In this document: positions 35,165 through 47,039 of the stretch, piece after piece | Layout of the letters: the number at the start of each line of letters is the position of its first letter | How positions within the stretch are numbered: position 1 is the first letter of the stretch | DNA from: Macrostomum hystrix | Taxonomy: Eukaryota; Platyhelminthes; Macrostomidae | Assembly (NCBI GenBank): GCA_950097015.1 | Contig: CATNEN010000005.1 | Span: forward strand, 5,199,501 to 5,263,500 | Length of the DNA: 64,000 nt | Reading direction: 5' to 3' | Program-made: the position numbers and the translations under genes | Notes under the pieces: model-generated | What the model saw: only the letters and a program-made list of their open reading frames with translations | Database searches by the model: none | What the model was told of the DNA's origin: nothing

Positions 35165-35420
35165 GGGCTCTCTCTCTCTCCAGGATCTCTCCCGAGTCTC
35201 ATCTCTCTTGTGTCTTATCTCTCCCGAGTCTCATCTATATCGTGTCTTATCTCTCCCGAGTCTCATCTCTCCCAAGTCTCACATCTTCCGAGTCTCATAT
35301 CTCTATTATGTCTCATCTCACCCTGTCATCTCTTCTGTCTCATATTTCTACAGCCAATGCGGCCCGCTGTCGTCTTTTAGGTTCCCTCTTTGGCCCGCAG
35401 GCTAAGTTTGCAGACTCCTG
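35165..35420. mobile_element. hAT-type minisatellite MITE, right part
   Basis: Degenerate 16-bp units (tctcccgagtctcatc) followed by the right arm ccaatgcggcccgctgtcgt and ggcccgcaggctaagtttgc, ending ctcctg. The left terminus is missing, apparently because of the junction with the mariner copy. Confidence 0.75.
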
Positions 35421-35654
35421 GCCTAACCAACCCAAAATATAAACTTTACACATATAATCCACTAGTAAATTGACTTCTTCATTCGTGAGCGCTTTAATAA
35501 AAGCGAATAAATTTAAGAACAAAATATTATTTAGAACGACATACAATCAATAATTACGAGCGTAACGAGAGCAGCAACTTGAACTTGAATTTATTGCGAG
35601 AATTCAAACTCGCGAATTATAAAATGTAAATTTATTATAAGATGCAATATTTAG

Positions 35655-37318
35655 TCACTTGTGCCCACGCAGTCCAAGCTGCGGCCCAAGCACTGTTAGC
35701 GAACGCTTAGCCGGGGCGAGAGAGTCTGTTACGCCCGCGTGACCGCGTTTCCTACTACTGCCGCCTGTAGACGAACTACTATTAGTAGTAGTAGGGTTCG
35801 CAGCAGCCACCTTCGCGCGCTCCTTCGCCTCCTCGCTGTGGCTGTAGGGACAGCGCGAGCCTCGATCGCATCGACCAGCTAAGAAGCGACGACAGAGCGG
35901 AATTTTACGAAGGCCGGCCTGCCTAACAGTCTCAGCGACGGCGGTGGGAGTCACGTGATGAGCCAATACGGCCAGTTTTCTGCGCTCAGCTTTGTGATAC
36001 TCGGTGACGAACACGGATTCGTGATCGGCCGAGGCGGCGTCGAAGCTGGGCAACAGCGAGCCGGCTTTCCCAGCTGTTCCTGGCGCATTAGCCGACGCAT
36101 CTGTATCAACTTCGGCGTCGACTTCAACGAAGCCGTCACTCAGGTCATCATCGTGTTTGCTATGGTCGCTGTCTTCTTCGCCTTGATTGCTGTCATCGCT
36201 AGAGACTGATGATTGAATAAGGCCGAAACTGTTTCTAAGGCTTCCATTACTATTTGGGTTGGCTGTGTCCCGGTTGCTTGGCCTTTGATCATCCTCGCTG
36301 TCTGAATTGTCACCTTAAGGTGTTTGTTGCGATTAGACGGTCTTGAAGCAAAATTTATTAAACATATTTCTTGATATTTCTATGCCAATTGAAATTAGAC
36401 ATTTCCACATTTCCACATACAAAAAATAACCTGGAAATTGCATCTCAATCAATAGGGATTCCCATTTAAATTTTAGGGATTAAAAAATGTCAATATTAGC
36501 TATTTCCATATCAATCCTTGGTGAATTTCCATATCAATCCTAGGTGAATTTCCATATCAATCCTTGGGGGATTTCCATATCAATCCTTGGGGGATTTCCA
36601 TATCAATCCTTTGTGAATTTCCATATCAATCCTTGGTGAATTTCCATATCAATCCTAGGTGAATTTCCATATCAATCCTTGGGGGATTTCCATATCAATC
36701 CTTTGTGAATTTCCATATCAATCCTAGGTGAATTTCCATATCAATCCTAGGTGAATTTCCATATCAATCCTAGGTGAATTTCCATATCAATCCTAGGTGA
36801 ATTTCCATATCAATCCTAGGTGAATTTCCATATCAGTACAAGGGGATTTACATACCCTTGGGGATTTCAATTGGGATTTTAATATCAATCAATGGGAGAT
36901 TTTGATAGCAAATCAATCAGGGATTTTTATATTAAACCTTGGGTGAGTTCCATAGAAATTATCATTGATATTATAATTCGCAAAATATTTTTAGATTACC
37001 ACGGCCAAATTAATATTAACAGATGCCTCTAATTGTATTTAAAGATACCCAAATCAAATCTAAAAAAGGTATTACCATACCAATCTTCAAAGAGTCCAAA
37101 ATAAATGTTTAATATATACTCAAGCGTAGCATATCAGTTATAACTACCTGATTCTCTATCGCAGTCATCAAAGTCGCTCTCGTTGCCACTCTTATTAGGT
37201 TCATTCTTGCTAATCGTTTCTGAGCCGCCCTTCGCCGCGTCATCATCTTCGCTCTCGCTGCCGCTACTATAGGCTACTAATCCGGAAGCCAGTTTAATTA
37301 CAATGCTATCTGATACTG
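35655..37318 (-). CDS. CCCH zinc-finger protein, 5' end not found
   Basis: The last exon, 36313-35655, is joined (phase 1, cag|gtagtt donor at 37148) to an exon ending at 37148 and beginning no earlier than about 37318. The upstream exon reads LASGLVAYSSGSESEDDD, then acidic/Ser-rich sequence; the last exon continues acidic and reaches a single CCCH finger, CRRFLAGRCDRGSRCPYSH (C-x7-C-x5-C-x3-H), then a Ser/Gly/Lys-rich tail with a nuclear-localisation-like KR segment. A role in RNA binding is likely from the finger type. No in-frame ATG precedes LVAYSS, so a short first exon lies elsewhere. AATAAA (complement of 35631-35636) is 20 bp past the stop. The stop of CTF8 lies only about 50-100 bp upstream on the same strand. 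Confidence 0.65.
36500..36845. repeat. 23-bp minisatellite in CCCH-gene intron
   Basis: About 15 copies of atttccatatcaatcctagg plus tga, with ttgg/ttgt variants. It fills much of the 834-bp intron 36314-37147; older copies decay toward 36950. Confidence 0.9.
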
Positions 37319-37369
37319 TGTGTTACAATGCAGAATAGGTTTAAAAGACCAGTACCAGGTCAGGATCCC

Positions 37370-40300
37370 TTAGCGCTTAGCAGCTGAGGCTATGATTGGC
37401 TTTGGTCGATCGCGAAATACTAGCTTGCTGCGAATGACGCCAACGATTTTCTGGCCGCGAATAACAGCCAGCGGTTTCTCCAGCGGCACAGATTTGCCCT
37501 GCAAGATTTGTTTGAATTCGCTAAAACTATTTGAGGATCTGAAGATAATGGATGACATGCTTGAGGATCTGAACAGATGGATGTCATGCTTGAGGATCTG
37601 AACAGATGGATGACATGCTTGACATGCTTGAGGATCTGAACAGATGGATGACATGCTTGAGGATCTGAACAGATGGATGTCATGCTTGAGGATCTGAACA
37701 GATGGATGACATGCTTGAGGATCTGAACAGATGGATGACATGCTTGACATGCTTGAGGATCTGAACAGATGGATGACATCCTTGAGGATCTGAACAGATG
37801 GATGACATGCTTGACATGCTTGAGGATCTGAACAGATGGATGACATGCTTGAGGATCTGAACAGATGGATGGCATGCTTGAGGATCTGAACAGATGGATG
37901 ACATGCTTGAGGATCTGAACAGATGGATGACATGCTTGAGGATCTGAACAGATGGATGACATGCTTGAGGATCTGAACAGATGGATGACATGCTTGAGGA
38001 TTTGAACAGATGGATGACATGCTTGAGGATCTGAACAGATGGATGACATGCTTGACATGCTTGAGGATCTGAACAGATGGATGACATCCTTGAGGATCTG
38101 AACAGATGGATGACATGCTTGACATGCTTGAGGATCTGAACAGATGGATGACATGCTTGAGGATCTGAACAGATGGATGGCATGCTTGAGGATCTGAACA
38201 GATGGATGACATGCTTGAGGATCTGAACAGATGGATGACATGCTTGAGGATCTGAACAGATGGATGACATGCTTGAGGATTTGAACAGATGGATGACATG
38301 CTTGAGGATCTGAACAGATGGATGACATGCTTGAGGATCTGAACAGATGGATGACATGCTTGAGGATCTGAACAGATGGATGACATGCTTGAGGATCTGA
38401 ACAGATGGATGTCATGCTTGAGGATCTGAACAGATGGATGACATGCTTGACATGCTTGAGGATCTGAACAGATGGATGACATGCTTGACATGCTTGAGGA
38501 TCTGAACAGATGGATGACATGCTTGAGGATCTGAACAGATGGATGACATGCTTGAGGATCTGAACAGATGGATGACATGCTTGAGGATCTGAACAGATGG
38601 ATGTCATGCTTGAGGATCTGAACAGATGGATGACATGCTTGAGGATCTGAACAGATGGATGGCATGCTTGAGGATCTGAACAGATGGATGACATGCTTGA
38701 CATGCTTGAGGATCTGAACAGATGGATGACATGCTTGAGGATCTGAACAGATGGATGACATGCTTGACATGCTTGAGGATCTGAACAGATGGATGACATG
38801 CTTGACATGCTTGAGGATCTGAACAGATGGATGACATGCTTGAGGATCTGAACAGATGGATGACATGCTTGAGGATCTGAACAGATGGATGACATGCTTG
38901 AGGATCTGAACAGATGGATGACATGCTTGAGGATCTGAACAGATGGATGACATGCTTGAGGATCTGAACAGATGGATGGCATGCTTGAGGATCTGAACAG
39001 ATGGATGACATGCTTGAGGATCTGAACAGATGGATGACATGCTTGAGGATCTGAACAGATGGATGACATGCTTGAGGATTTGAACAGATGGATGACATGC
39101 TTGAGGATCTGAACAGATGGATGACATGCTTGACATGCTTGAGGATCTGAACAGATGGATGACATCCTTGAGGATCTGAACAGATGGATGACATGCTTGA
39201 CATGCTTGAGGATCTGAACAGATGGATGACATGCTTGAGGATCTGAACAGATGGATGGCATGCTTGAGGATCTGAACAGATGGATGACATGCTTGAGGAT
39301 CTGAACAGATGGATGACATGCTTGAGGATCTGAACAGATGGATGACATGCTTGAGGATTTGAACAGATGGATGACATGCTTGAGGATCTGAACAGATGGA
39401 TGACATGCTTGAGGATCTGAACAGATGGATGACATGCTTGAGGATCTGAACAGATGGATGACATGCTTGAGGATCTGAACAGATGGATGTCATGCTTGAG
39501 GATCTGAACAGATGGATGTCATGCTTGACATGCTTGAGGATCTGAACAGATGGATGACATGCTTGAGGATCTGAACAGATGGATGTCATGCTTGAGGATC
39601 TGAACAGATGGATGACATGCTTGAGGATCTGAACAGATGGATGGCATGCTTGAGGATCTGAACAGATGGATGACATGCTTGACATGCTTGAGGATCTGAA
39701 CAGATGGATGACATGCTTGAGGATCTGAACAGATGGATGACATGCTTGACATGCTTGAGGATCTGAACAGATGGATGACATGCTTGACATGCTTGAGGAT
39801 CTGAACAGATGGATGACATGCTTGAGGATCTGAACAGATGGATGACATGCTTGAGGATCTGAACAGATGGATGACATGCTTGAGGATCTGAACAGATGGA
39901 TGACATGCTTGAGGATCTGAACAGATGGATGACATGCTTGAGGATCTGAACAGATGGATGACATGCTTGAGGATCTGAACAGATGGATGACATGCTTGAG
40001 GATCTGAACAGATGGATGACATGCTTGAGGATCTGAACAGATGGATGACATGCTTGAGGATCTGAACAGATGGATGGCATGCTTGAGGATCTGAACAGAT
40101 GGATGACATGCTTGAGGATCTGAACAGATGGATGACATGCTTGAGGATCTGAACAGATGGATGACATGCTTGAGGATCTGAACAGATGGATGACATGCTT
40201 GAGGATCTGAACAGATGGATGGCATGCTTGAGGATCTGAACAGATGGATGTCATGCTTGACATGCTTGAGGATCTGAACACATGGATGACATGCTTGAGG

Positions 40301-40982
40301 ATCTGAACAGATGGATGTCATGCTTGACATGCTTGAGGATCTGAACACATGGATGACATGCTTGAGGATCTGAACAGATGGATGACATGCTTGACATGCT
40401 TGAGGATCTGAACAGATGGATGACATGCTTGACATGCTTGAGGATCTGAACAGATGGATGACATGCTTGAGGATCTGAACAGATGGATGACATGCTTGAG
40501 GATCTGAACAGATGGATGACATGCTTGAGGATCTGAACAGATGGATGACATGCTTGACATGCTTGAGGATCTGAACAGATGGATGACATGCTTGAGGATC
40601 TGAACAGATGGATGACATGCTTGAGGATCTGAAGATAAAGGATGACATCAATAGTGCTAAGAATCTGAGGTGAATCATAAATGAAGGTGAATGAAGTCAA
40701 CAATGGACAACAAAGTAAAAAAGCCTAAAAAAGAGCAAGCAAGCAAGAACCTATTAAACTATTCACCTGCAACAAATGATGACCGACAATGAGCAGTGGC
40801 TGTCCAGACTGTTTACTAAAAAGCAGGTCACCAATTAAACTGCCGTGCAGTTGTTCCTCTTCGTCCAATAGTAGACAATTATTAGGGCCTAGTGGGTTGC
40901 GACTTTCAAAGCTGCCCTGTAGTTCAATTAGACTCCAGCGATTGGAACTCTGATTGCTGGATTCCAGCAAGGGCAGTTGCAC
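37370..40982 (-). CDS. CTF8: CTF8, alternative clamp-loader (RFC-CTF18) subunit, 114 aa
   Basis: Exon 1 is 40982-40767 and exon 2 is 37498-37370, phase 0 (donor cag|gtgaat, acceptor aatcttgcag|ggc). The join reads LLIVGHHLLQ-GKSVPLEKPL, matching the CTF8/CHTF8 core (LIVGHHxLxGKxxxLEKP). RWSLIELQGSFE and the C-terminal RDRPKPII also fit. Length is close to the usual 120 aa. CTF8 pairs with DCC1 and CTF18 in the PCNA loader needed for sister-chromatid cohesion. The 3.27-kb intron is almost all 29-bp minisatellite, and an open frame of 1102 codons runs through it into exon 2 without being coding. Confidence 0.9.
37545..40640. repeat. 29/38-bp minisatellite filling the CTF8 intron
   Basis: About 100 copies of a 29-bp unit (atgacatgcttgaggatctg then aacagatgg). 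Scattered units are 38 bp, with an extra atgcttgac. Substitution variants (gatggc, gatgtc, gatttg, acatcc) recur in the same order in blocks of several hundred bases, for example around 37680-38090, 38260-38350 and 39070-39360, showing large block duplications. The length 29 = 2 mod 3 keeps all minus frames open. Confidence 0.95.
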
Positions 40983-40984
40983 AG

Positions 40985-43500
40985 TTAGCTGCTGACAGTG
41001 GCCATTTTATTGTAGATTATGGAATGTAGGATTAGGAAGTCTTTGGTAACAATATTATTGAGTAGTCTATATAAACAGAACATCAATATCATTTTCTAGA
41101 ATAGCAGACCACTGCTGCTTGAATTTCAACTGAAATTCTTTATAGGGGCATGCTATAATAATGACTAAACAAAAATTATAAAATATTTAGTTTTTTTAAC
41201 AATGCAACAAAACATTTTTTTTATAATAACAACAATAAGAAGACTATATACTGTACTAAAGAAAATATAAGTATGGAATCATTCTTGTAAACTTCTCAGC
41301 TAAGCCATTAAACTCAATATTTTTATTAGAAAAAAACACATTGAAAGCCAAGCAAGGTGTCCATGTAGCAATTTCAATGCCATGATTAGTATATTTTAAG
41401 AAATTGTAAAAATACTTTAGGGCTTAGATGATAGAAATGATATTTTGGCAATCTTTTCAATGGCAACTACCAAGTCAAGTGACAAATTTTAATTAGCAAC
41501 ATGTGTATTTAACAACCTAGACCCTATATATATCAGTCTTGGATGACAATTATTTTAGGAATATAGAGAAATCAGAAATAAAGAAGAGAGAAGAGGAGAA
41601 GAACAGAGAAGACAAGGATGTGAAAATTAGAATAAATAAATGTGCTTTTAGCTGCTAATAAAGCAAAGAAATAAACTAAGTCACAGATGAGAGAAAACAG
41701 ATTTGCAGTTAGGTGAAAACTAAGTTGCAGTTGAGAAACAACCAAGTCAAGAAAACTAAGTGGCAGATAAGGGAAGATCTTCCCTATTATCCTTTCTCCT
41801 CTACTTTATGCTGGTTTTTTCTCTTCTTCTATGCATCTTCCTTTATTCTCTTTGTCTTGTACTCCCTGTTTTTCTTTGCTTCTTCTCTTTTTCTTATTTC
41901 TCTGCCCCTTCTACTTAGTTTTTCTTCTTTTTTACTCTTTCTCTGCTTGCTTTCTCTTTTCTTTCTCTTCTACTTTATGATATTCTTCTTCTCTCTCTGC
42001 CTTCTTTACTTATTAGGGAAAACAAAGTTGCAGACAAGGGAAAAGAAGTCAAAAATGAGGAAAAATAAAAATAATCAGAAAGTTTGCTAATAAATCTTAA
42101 AATATGGTAAACTGTATTTCAGTCCCTTTTAGCTGACTTCCCACTAAGTTAATCACTAATTTAATTAGCCCAAAGCTGAAATACTTTGTTTATGTTATGG
42201 TTTCATCTCAATGTTTTATCATACCTCAAATCAATGCACAGTCTCCAGCTTTGAAGTACATGTAAATTTATAGGTTCATATTATTTTCAAATCCAATTGT
42301 ACCTTTCCTAAACCTTAAGGCTACTTTAAAATAATATTGTAGCAAGAAGACCCTTGCCTTTTTATAAGATGAATTCTGCCACAGTCCTTCAATGCAGCAG
42401 AATCTGCTTCTGAATCAAATCAGTTCAAGTTGCTAGTAAACATGCAGCAAGTTGGTCGTAATTGTGATTTGCAATTGCCACTTCATTTAATGTTTCAGAT
42501 TTATATATTTTATAAAAACCACATCATCACCAAGTATCATACAAATCATTAATATAAAAAAATAATATACAAAAAGGAATTAAATACATCAATACAGGCC
42601 CCTAGGCATTTCTGTATTTTCTTTACTTAACTTTATAATTATAAAGTTGGTAAAGACAATGCTTTAATTACATGTACATTATAGCCAAGTTAAGCCAAAG
42701 TTAAGATTACTGCCACTAAGCTATATAGCAATTAGCTATATTGTTTCAATGATAGGCATAGCCATCTATATAGAATGTAAGGCCAATGATTTATTTAAAA
42801 TAATATCAAATAGCTCGACTAGCAGTCTATGTAGTCTAGGCCTAGCAGTTTTTTGACATTTGTTTTTATGCAACTATCACAATGAATAAATTGTCTATTG
42901 GCGATGTTCTACTTCCGTTCGTTATATTTTTTTCGTTAGAATTCGTGCCACGCGTGCATTCTGAGTTTGAAAAAGTTGTGCTGACGTGGCTTTGCCGTGA
43001 CTTGACACTTGGATCTATGTCTATGGCAAAATCTGGCAAATAGGCCTATGGGGGAACAGGAAGCTAAAGCACAGAAATTCTGCAGCTGAAGATTTCGGGA
43101 ATTATAGCCTCATTATTATAGCCTTATTATAGCCTTATTATTATTATTATAGCCTTATTTTTATGTCTGTGAGACTATAATTATATATCAAAACGAAACG
43201 AAAGAAAGCCATAAAAAGTAAATAAGTAGAATACTAAAAGTAAAGCTTGGCGAAGCAATTCGTTTTTAGCTACACGAGAAAGGGAAAGAAACTGCACAGA
43301 TAAAGCAAAGATTGCACAGTATGTCAGTATAATGCAAGGTTACATTACACACGCTTGTAGAGCATGGCAGGCGAAGCTATCGAAAATTAGCATTAGCCAA
43401 AAAGTTAAAAAACTTGTTTTTTTTCGGCGATTAAAACAAAACTGAATGTTGCTCATCTCAAGTTTTAAAGCCGCGTGAATCACAAATAACCATAGAAATG
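40985..43500. other. AT-rich intergenic DNA
   Basis: Upstream side of CTF8. A CT/GA-rich low-complexity stretch at 41750-42000 makes a hydrophobic 125-codon ORF without gene features. No other coding sequence recognised. Confidence 0.5.
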
Positions 43501-43655
43501 GCTTTTGGGTAGTAATATATTGCATTTGTCGTGCTATGTAGAACAGTTGATATGCAAAACGTAACGGCCCATGGAATTCTATGTTCAAGCGTTCGTCTTC
43601 ACTCGAGAAATTAAGCCATAGAACACTCAATTTGTCATGCTAGGACCGATGAGCC
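43340..43655 (-). other. Coding-like segment, inverted copy 1
   Basis: The minus strand reads DKLSVLWLNFSSEDERLNIE then FHGPLRFAYQLFYIARQMQY and continues open. The plus strand at 44744-44880 encodes the same protein segment with substitutions. The family is not recognised. It could be an exon duplicated in inverted orientation or the terminal repeat of an unknown transposon. Confidence 0.4.
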
Positions 43656-43694
43656 AGAAAAAAGGAAACGATTCGAGTTTTTTCTCTTTTTCAC

Positions 43695-44625
43695 ATGCAA
43701 CAAGTATGTCATATCACATCACATACAACACTACTAAATTCGTTGGCTGAAAAGCTGGTCGGACGCTTTCCTGACAAGCCGCAGGTGAGCCTTAAAACAA
43801 TTGATCGAACAATGGTTGGTTTGCCATCCATCAAATGGACATTCGATCTGCTCTTCATGGTCAAACTCGCTACCAAAGTGACGGATGTGCGTCTAAACAC
43901 CAACCGAGTCGAAATCCTGGACTCCAGAAACGAATACGTTAATTGCTTGCTTCATCTAGCTCCAGGAGTTCACACTGACTTTGGACAAAACCGGTCTTAA
44001 CTTGTAGACCAGAAAGTCGCAGGGCAGGTCGGCTCGTGCCGGACACCCAGTAAAGCGTACGGTGACATTCCAGAGGGGTCCTAACGTTTCGGTTTGGATT
44101 AGTCGAAATGGCAATTTCGTCGGAGTTCGGGTTGCATTCTGTCATCCAGAGAGGTGGCCAAACGCAGCAAAAATTTTAGGAATTTTTAGACCACCTAACA
44201 GACCGCTGCCATCAACTGGACCTAACGGAGACCTACCCAAATTTTCACTGCAATGTGGAGATCCCATGCAGAGAACCATCGGGACAGAATTACGACACGA
44301 ATCCTACGACCCCTATTCGCCATTTCTAAACCCGTGAATAGGGGTCGGGGGAATATAGGGGAATAGCCGAGTTTGCTAACTCCGCGTTGACTTCAAATCT
44401 CAAGAATCGTTTTGCAGAAGCCGGAATGGTTGAGGACGAGCAAGTTTCACCTGATTGGAATGAAACTTGAGCAGTGGAGATTGATGCTACTCGAAAAGAG
44501 GCGACCAAAACTGTTAGTCAAGCAATCACTGCTGACATGTGCGCTGGCTGGGAGCAGCGCAGCAATCGATTGTTTGGATTGCGTTTGCAGCGACTCTGCT
44601 TTAAGATTTGACCTTTTGTAATTTT
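43695..44625 (+). other. Exon-like segments between the inverted copies
   Basis: 43695-44000 reads NSLAEKLVGRFPDKPQ and TKVTDVRLNTNRVEILDSRN. After an acceptor (caaaaattttag, about 44181) the sequence reads EFLDHLTDRCHQLDLTETYP and NVEIPCREPSGQNYDTN before a TAA. A third stretch (44380-44600) reads NLKNRFAEAGMVEDEQVSP, is interrupted by one TGA, and continues AVEIDATRKEATKTVSQ to CAGWEQRSNRLFG. The pieces look protein-coding by composition, but splicing is unresolved and no family is recognised. Confidence 0.3.
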
Positions 44626-44743
44626 GATGCTTTCTATTTAAGACTTGAAATATGCCAAATTTGAATGGAATTATGTAAAACTTTCTGCTTCTGTTTTTAT
44701 TCTTTCTGCAAATAAAAAATCTAATCGTTCCTTCGATCCCCTG

Positions 44744-44977
44744 CCTCATCGTTCCATATATGACAAATTGAGTTGTCTATGGCTTAATTTCTCGAGTGAA
44801 GGCGAACGCTTGACCATAGACCATGGGCTGTTCCGTTTTGCTTATCCACAGTTCCACGTAGCGCGACAAAAGCAATACGTTGCAAAAGCAAATTGCTTTT
44901 CAAATAAAATTAGTCTATCTCTCTCTTCTTCTCTGTCTTCTCTCTCATCTTGCTACGTCTCTCCAATTTCTGACTAA
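44744..44977 (+). other. Coding-like segment, inverted copy 2
   Basis: Reads DKLSCLWLNFSSEGERLTID then HGLFRFAYPQFHVARQKQY. The protein resembles the minus-strand copy at 43340-43655 over some 45 residues, with several conservative changes (I/V, Y/H). Similarity stops near 44880. Confidence 0.4.
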
Positions 44978-44979
44978 GA

Positions 44980-45840
44980 TTATCTCTTCTATGTCTTATA
45001 TCATGTCCTCCGTCATTAATGCCTTGCCGTCACTTGAACTTGGACGTATAAGTTGGCAAATTCCTGCAGTAACAATCGCGAGAAAGGAAAAAAAACCAAT
45101 ATCGTCAAACTTTTTAATATAAATAGCATTTATCTAACAAATGACCGGAAGCAAAACGAGTTGAAATTTATTGGCCTGGCTGATTCACCAGAAATTGCAA
45201 ACATTTTTGCATTTAACCATTGATTCTACATAACAACGAATAGCCTAATTTTTCTTTCTAGCTAAACGAAAAACAAACTCACAAAAACGGCTTAACCGAT
45301 TTGGAATGATACACATCGGTATGTGAAGCATGAATTACAGCAAACCAACGACCCAGCCGGATCAGATCTGTCTGAATGTATCAAAAACTGCGTGTGGCTT
45401 CAGATAATTGGAATAATTATGAAACACAGGGCTGCATATGGAAAGCCCGAATAGAAAGCCGTGTGTGACTTTTTTTACCATAGACAGACTGGGCTGAGTG
45501 GAATGAGCGGGTTTCCAACCCATGTCCAAATTGAAAGCCCGCTGTCCCAAATAGAACGCACAAAGCTAGTGAAACCAATTTTTCCGCCGCTTTGCTAACT
45601 GCTTACTAGAAAATTATTGCTATAAAAAGCTCCACTGAGGACTGGATCGTGGGAATTAACTAAGACCAGAAAGCTGCTCTCGTGTATGACCTATCCCATC
45701 CAATACTAACACCGTGAACTATACTAATTATATAATTAAGGTAGGTAAAAGGCTTATAACTCTTTCGATTCTAAACTAACATTGAAAAAAATAATCAATT
45801 CTTCTTCAGATTTCAGAAGCGAAAACTCTGTGAGACATAA
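44980..45840. other. Unique DNA upstream of the Cys-rich gene
   Basis: No recognised coding or repeat feature. The final 100 bp should contain the promoter and leader of the gene at 45843. Confidence 0.4.
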
Positions 45841-45842
45841 AT

Positions 45843-46553
45843 ATGACGCGCTTCATTTTCGGCACAGCCATTTTTCTGTTCGCAACGTAAGTAAGAAAGA
45901 TAACAACGCTGTATTTAACATACCGATGCATCAGTTGTAAACAATTCGGTCCTCAAACCTAACTAGCTTTATTACGAGCTCCAACTCGTAGCTCCAACAT
46001 CAGCCAACTTCTCACATATTTGGAAGCATGCTTTTTAGCAAAGCAAGTAATTATCCATGGACTGAACAGCCATACGCAGTCTTTGGAAGCGTCGCGCAGT
46101 ACGTCCAGTCTTGCACAAGGGTTGGGGCGCAATTGTAATTTCTTGCTATGTACAGGGTATAATATTGTCAGTGAGTGCCTTTGTGCAGTAAGTTCCTGCA
46201 GGCGCTCGGTTGTTCCAGCAATGCTTAAACTTCCGTCTCAAAACAATTCCCTCAGCATCTCGGTGGGACATTGCAATGACGCCTGCGTGTCGGAGGGTGC
46301 CCAGAAAACAGTGGGCAACAGGTTGTGCGAGTGCGGCTATTCGTACATCCTGGGTGAGCGCAGTCCGGAGCTTCAGTGGATCTGCCGACTGAACGGCTGC
46401 GAGGACTGGAGCGAAGCCGAAGGTCGCATGGTCTTCTACAAGCCGCGCCAGGTTATGCGCCTGCAGGGCGTTCGCTGCCAGTGCGTGGAGGGCACCGACC
46501 CTTATCTGCAGGACGCCAGGACGCTATACCACATTAGGTGCGGCAGCAAGTAG
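45843..46553 (+). CDS. Secreted cysteine-rich protein, 131 aa
   Basis: Exon 1, 45843-45886, encodes only the signal peptide (MTRFIFGTAIFLFA), donor aac|gtaagt, phase 2. Exon 2, 46202-46553, follows acceptor gttcctgcag. The mature part has nine cysteines in GHCNDACVSEG, NRLCECGYSYILG, WICRLNGCEDW, VRCQCVEG and a final IRCGSK. An odd number suggests one free or intermolecular Cys. The total phase is exact (396 nt). Family not recognised; it is a secreted disulfide-rich protein. The 315-bp intron contains a SINE B scrap (tccatggactgaacagc). Confidence 0.75.
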
Positions 46554-46559
46554 GAGAGT

Positions 46560-47035
46560 GGACGCTCTTTCCGCAAACAAACAGTTTGACTTGGGACTCA
46601 TTGGCTACACAGCTCGACAGACTATAGTTGTTTCAATATAAACGACTATTCTAATCCATGCTTCTTGTCAGTGAACTACTGATTTTCCCTTTTTTTAGCC
46701 TCGATAATTTATTCATTATTTCTAAATCAACGTCTCTCTTTTAATCTGGTTAGGTTGATGCGAATATGGTTTAAACAACAGAGAACGACTGTGGGCACAA
46801 TCGAGCAAACAAATGAATATTCGAATATTTCTCATACTCGTATTGTCTTGAACTCGGATAGTAGAGAAGAGTAATTAAATAATGTAACGCTGAGGACCCC
46901 TCACGTCCTCACGCGCTCGCGAAAGATTTGCGAGGAACAAGTTAGAGCCGACGTGGCAGTTTAGGCCAATAGCCTCAAGATCAAAGGTGAAAGTGTTTAG
47001 CAGCGTAGTAGTTCGTAGTCCTAATGGGTATCTGA
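46560..47035. other. 3' region of the Cys-rich gene
   Basis: No gene or repeat recognised. An atataaa near 46636 may serve as a variant poly(A) signal. Confidence 0.35.
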
Positions 47036-47039
47036 AGTC

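Noticed and set aside
37370-40678. 1102-codon ORF on the minus strand as a single gene
   Set aside because: It is the CTF8 intron array running into exon 2; the exon join to 40767 restores a normal 114-residue CTF8.
41713-42090. Multi-pass membrane protein of 125 aa
   Set aside because: It arises from a CT-rich low-complexity stretch; no start context, splice sites or conserved pattern.
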